A DNA stretch of 64,000 nt from Bog-473 sp963843365 (GTDB lineage Bacteria > Actinomycetota > Acidimicrobiia > Acidimicrobiales > RAAP-2): NCBI GenBank assembly GCA_963843365.1, contig CAWJKG010000001.1, positions 294,506 to 358,505 of the forward strand, read 5' to 3'. Made by a program: the position numbers and the translations under genes. The notes beneath the pieces are model-generated. The model was not told the DNA's origin, searched no databases, and saw only the letters and a program-made list of their open reading frames with translations. Below, piece after piece: positions 63,622 through 64,000 of the stretch. How positions within the stretch are numbered: the stretch's first letter is position 1; each line of letters begins with the position of its first letter.

Positions 63622-64000
63622 CGAGCGAGGAAAGTGCGCAGCGCCGCTTCGGCCCGCCGGCGTTCCTTGCGCGCCGCCTCGTAGGGGCGCCCGAGCGATC
63701 GGGCCACCTCTTTGAGCGACTGCCCCTCGATGCGGGTCGAGGCGATGAGGATGACTTCGCGGGGACTGAGCACCCCCGCTGCCACCGCGGCGGGCAGGAC
63801 GGCGGGGGCGTGACCGGACCAGAGCAACCCGGCCCCGGTGTCGTCTCTGTGACGAGGTCGAAAGTCTCGGCCAGCGGCTCGATGATGTGGGCGATGTCCC
63901 CGGCGCACTCCGCTGACTCGGCGGGCCAGGTTCCAGATGGCGTCGCTGCGCTCCCATCGCCCAGGAGGTGGGCGTCTGGTTACCACCTCCCAGGCGGCAG
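63600..64000 (-). CDS. sigma-factor region 4-like HTH protein, partial and frameshifted
   Basis: It runs in from the right edge and ends at TAG 63600. It overlaps the BTAD gene tail-to-tail by 22 bp. The C-terminal part, LSPREVILIASTRIEGQSLKEVARSLGRPYEAARKERRRAEAALRTFL, is a sigma-70 region 4-like helix-turn-helix. A frame change near 63845 connects it to SAECAGDIAHIIEPLAETFDLVTET, and another near 63915 to WEVVTRRPPPGRWERSDAIWNLARR. The start lies outside the window. Possibly a sigma-like regulator of the element. Confidence 0.5.
   Translation of the reverse strand, partial: AAWEVVTRRPPPGRWERSDAIWNLARRVSGVRRGHRPHHRAAGRDFRPRHRDDTGAGLLWSGHAPAVLPAAVAAGVLSPREVILIASTRIEGQSLKEVARSLGRPYEAARKERRRAEAALRTFLARYDSVSS

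Noticed and set aside
54602..64000. A second attachment site inside the window
   Set aside because: I looked for another copy of the tRNA T-arm plus acceptor sequence and saw none; the right end must be outside or diverged.

Overview
The window is high-GC DNA (roughly two thirds G+C by eye) from an actinobacterium. The gene content fits Acidimicrobiia or a mycobacterium-like relative: three F420/LLM-type oxidoreductases, a DUF222/HNH endonuclease, CaiB/BaiF CoA-transferases, P450s, DrrAB-type exporters and many 4-bp ATGA/GTGA gene overlaps. No marker gene fixes the species.

Layout. 0-3.7 kb: the tail of an alpha/beta hydrolase, then a three-gene ABC-2 exporter. 3.8-6.3 kb: a P450 and a frameshifted DUF222/HNH gene. 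6.3-22 kb: lipid or xenobiotic catabolism. A minus-strand operon (TetR, acyl-CoA dehydrogenase, tandem CaiB/BaiF protein, LLM oxidoreductase, serine hydrolase, acyl-CoA ligase, APH-like phosphotransferase, CrtC/AttH-like lipocalin protein) faces a plus-strand operon (LLM oxidoreductase, acetoacetate-decarboxylase-like protein, a second AttH-like protein, a second APH-like phosphotransferase). An SDR follows. 22-28 kb: a branched-chain-amino-acid-type ABC importer whose LivH, LivM and LivG are one polypeptide. 28-32 kb: DUF427 protein, acyl-CoA ligase with a small partner, LLM oxidoreductase and a PIG-L deacetylase. 32-36 kb: a P-type ATPase overlapping a PPK2 polyphosphate kinase, both with many frameshifts. 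36-41 kb: sulfotransferase, a padR-drrAB exporter cassette and a NucS-like/DUF4268 protein. 41.6-48.4 kb: amidase plus a sulfane-sulfur locus (DsrE2, TusE/DsrC, SQR-like flavoprotein, OsmC) beside a two-cysteine CsoR/CstR repressor and an MMPL transporter. Three matching ATACCC-N4-GGGTAY palindromes lie in front of these genes. 48-54.5 kb: anchored LppX-like protein, a TetR-controlled drrAB exporter with paired operators, a ROK sugar kinase and a second P450.

54.55 kb to the window end looks like an integrated element. A tRNA-Arg(ACG) gene is followed within about 120 bp by a tyrosine recombinase. Then come a NERD protein, hypothetical genes of visibly lower GC, a HigBA/RelE-like toxin-antitoxin pair, a winged-helix regulator with a perfect palindrome upstream, an excisionase-like HTH protein, a membrane-anchored BTAD (SARP-type) regulator and a sigma-region-4-like protein. 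The far end of the element is not visible.

Frameshifts are concentrated in particular stretches: 5.7, 7.8-10.7, 32-35.4, 46.3-47.9, 49.7-53, 55-58.8 and 60.2-63.9 kb. The stretches 12-31 kb and 36-46 kb are clean. The shifted frames keep intact, conserved protein sequence, and many lesions are a single extra C after a codon-final G. Sequence or assembly error is therefore more likely than gene decay for most of them.
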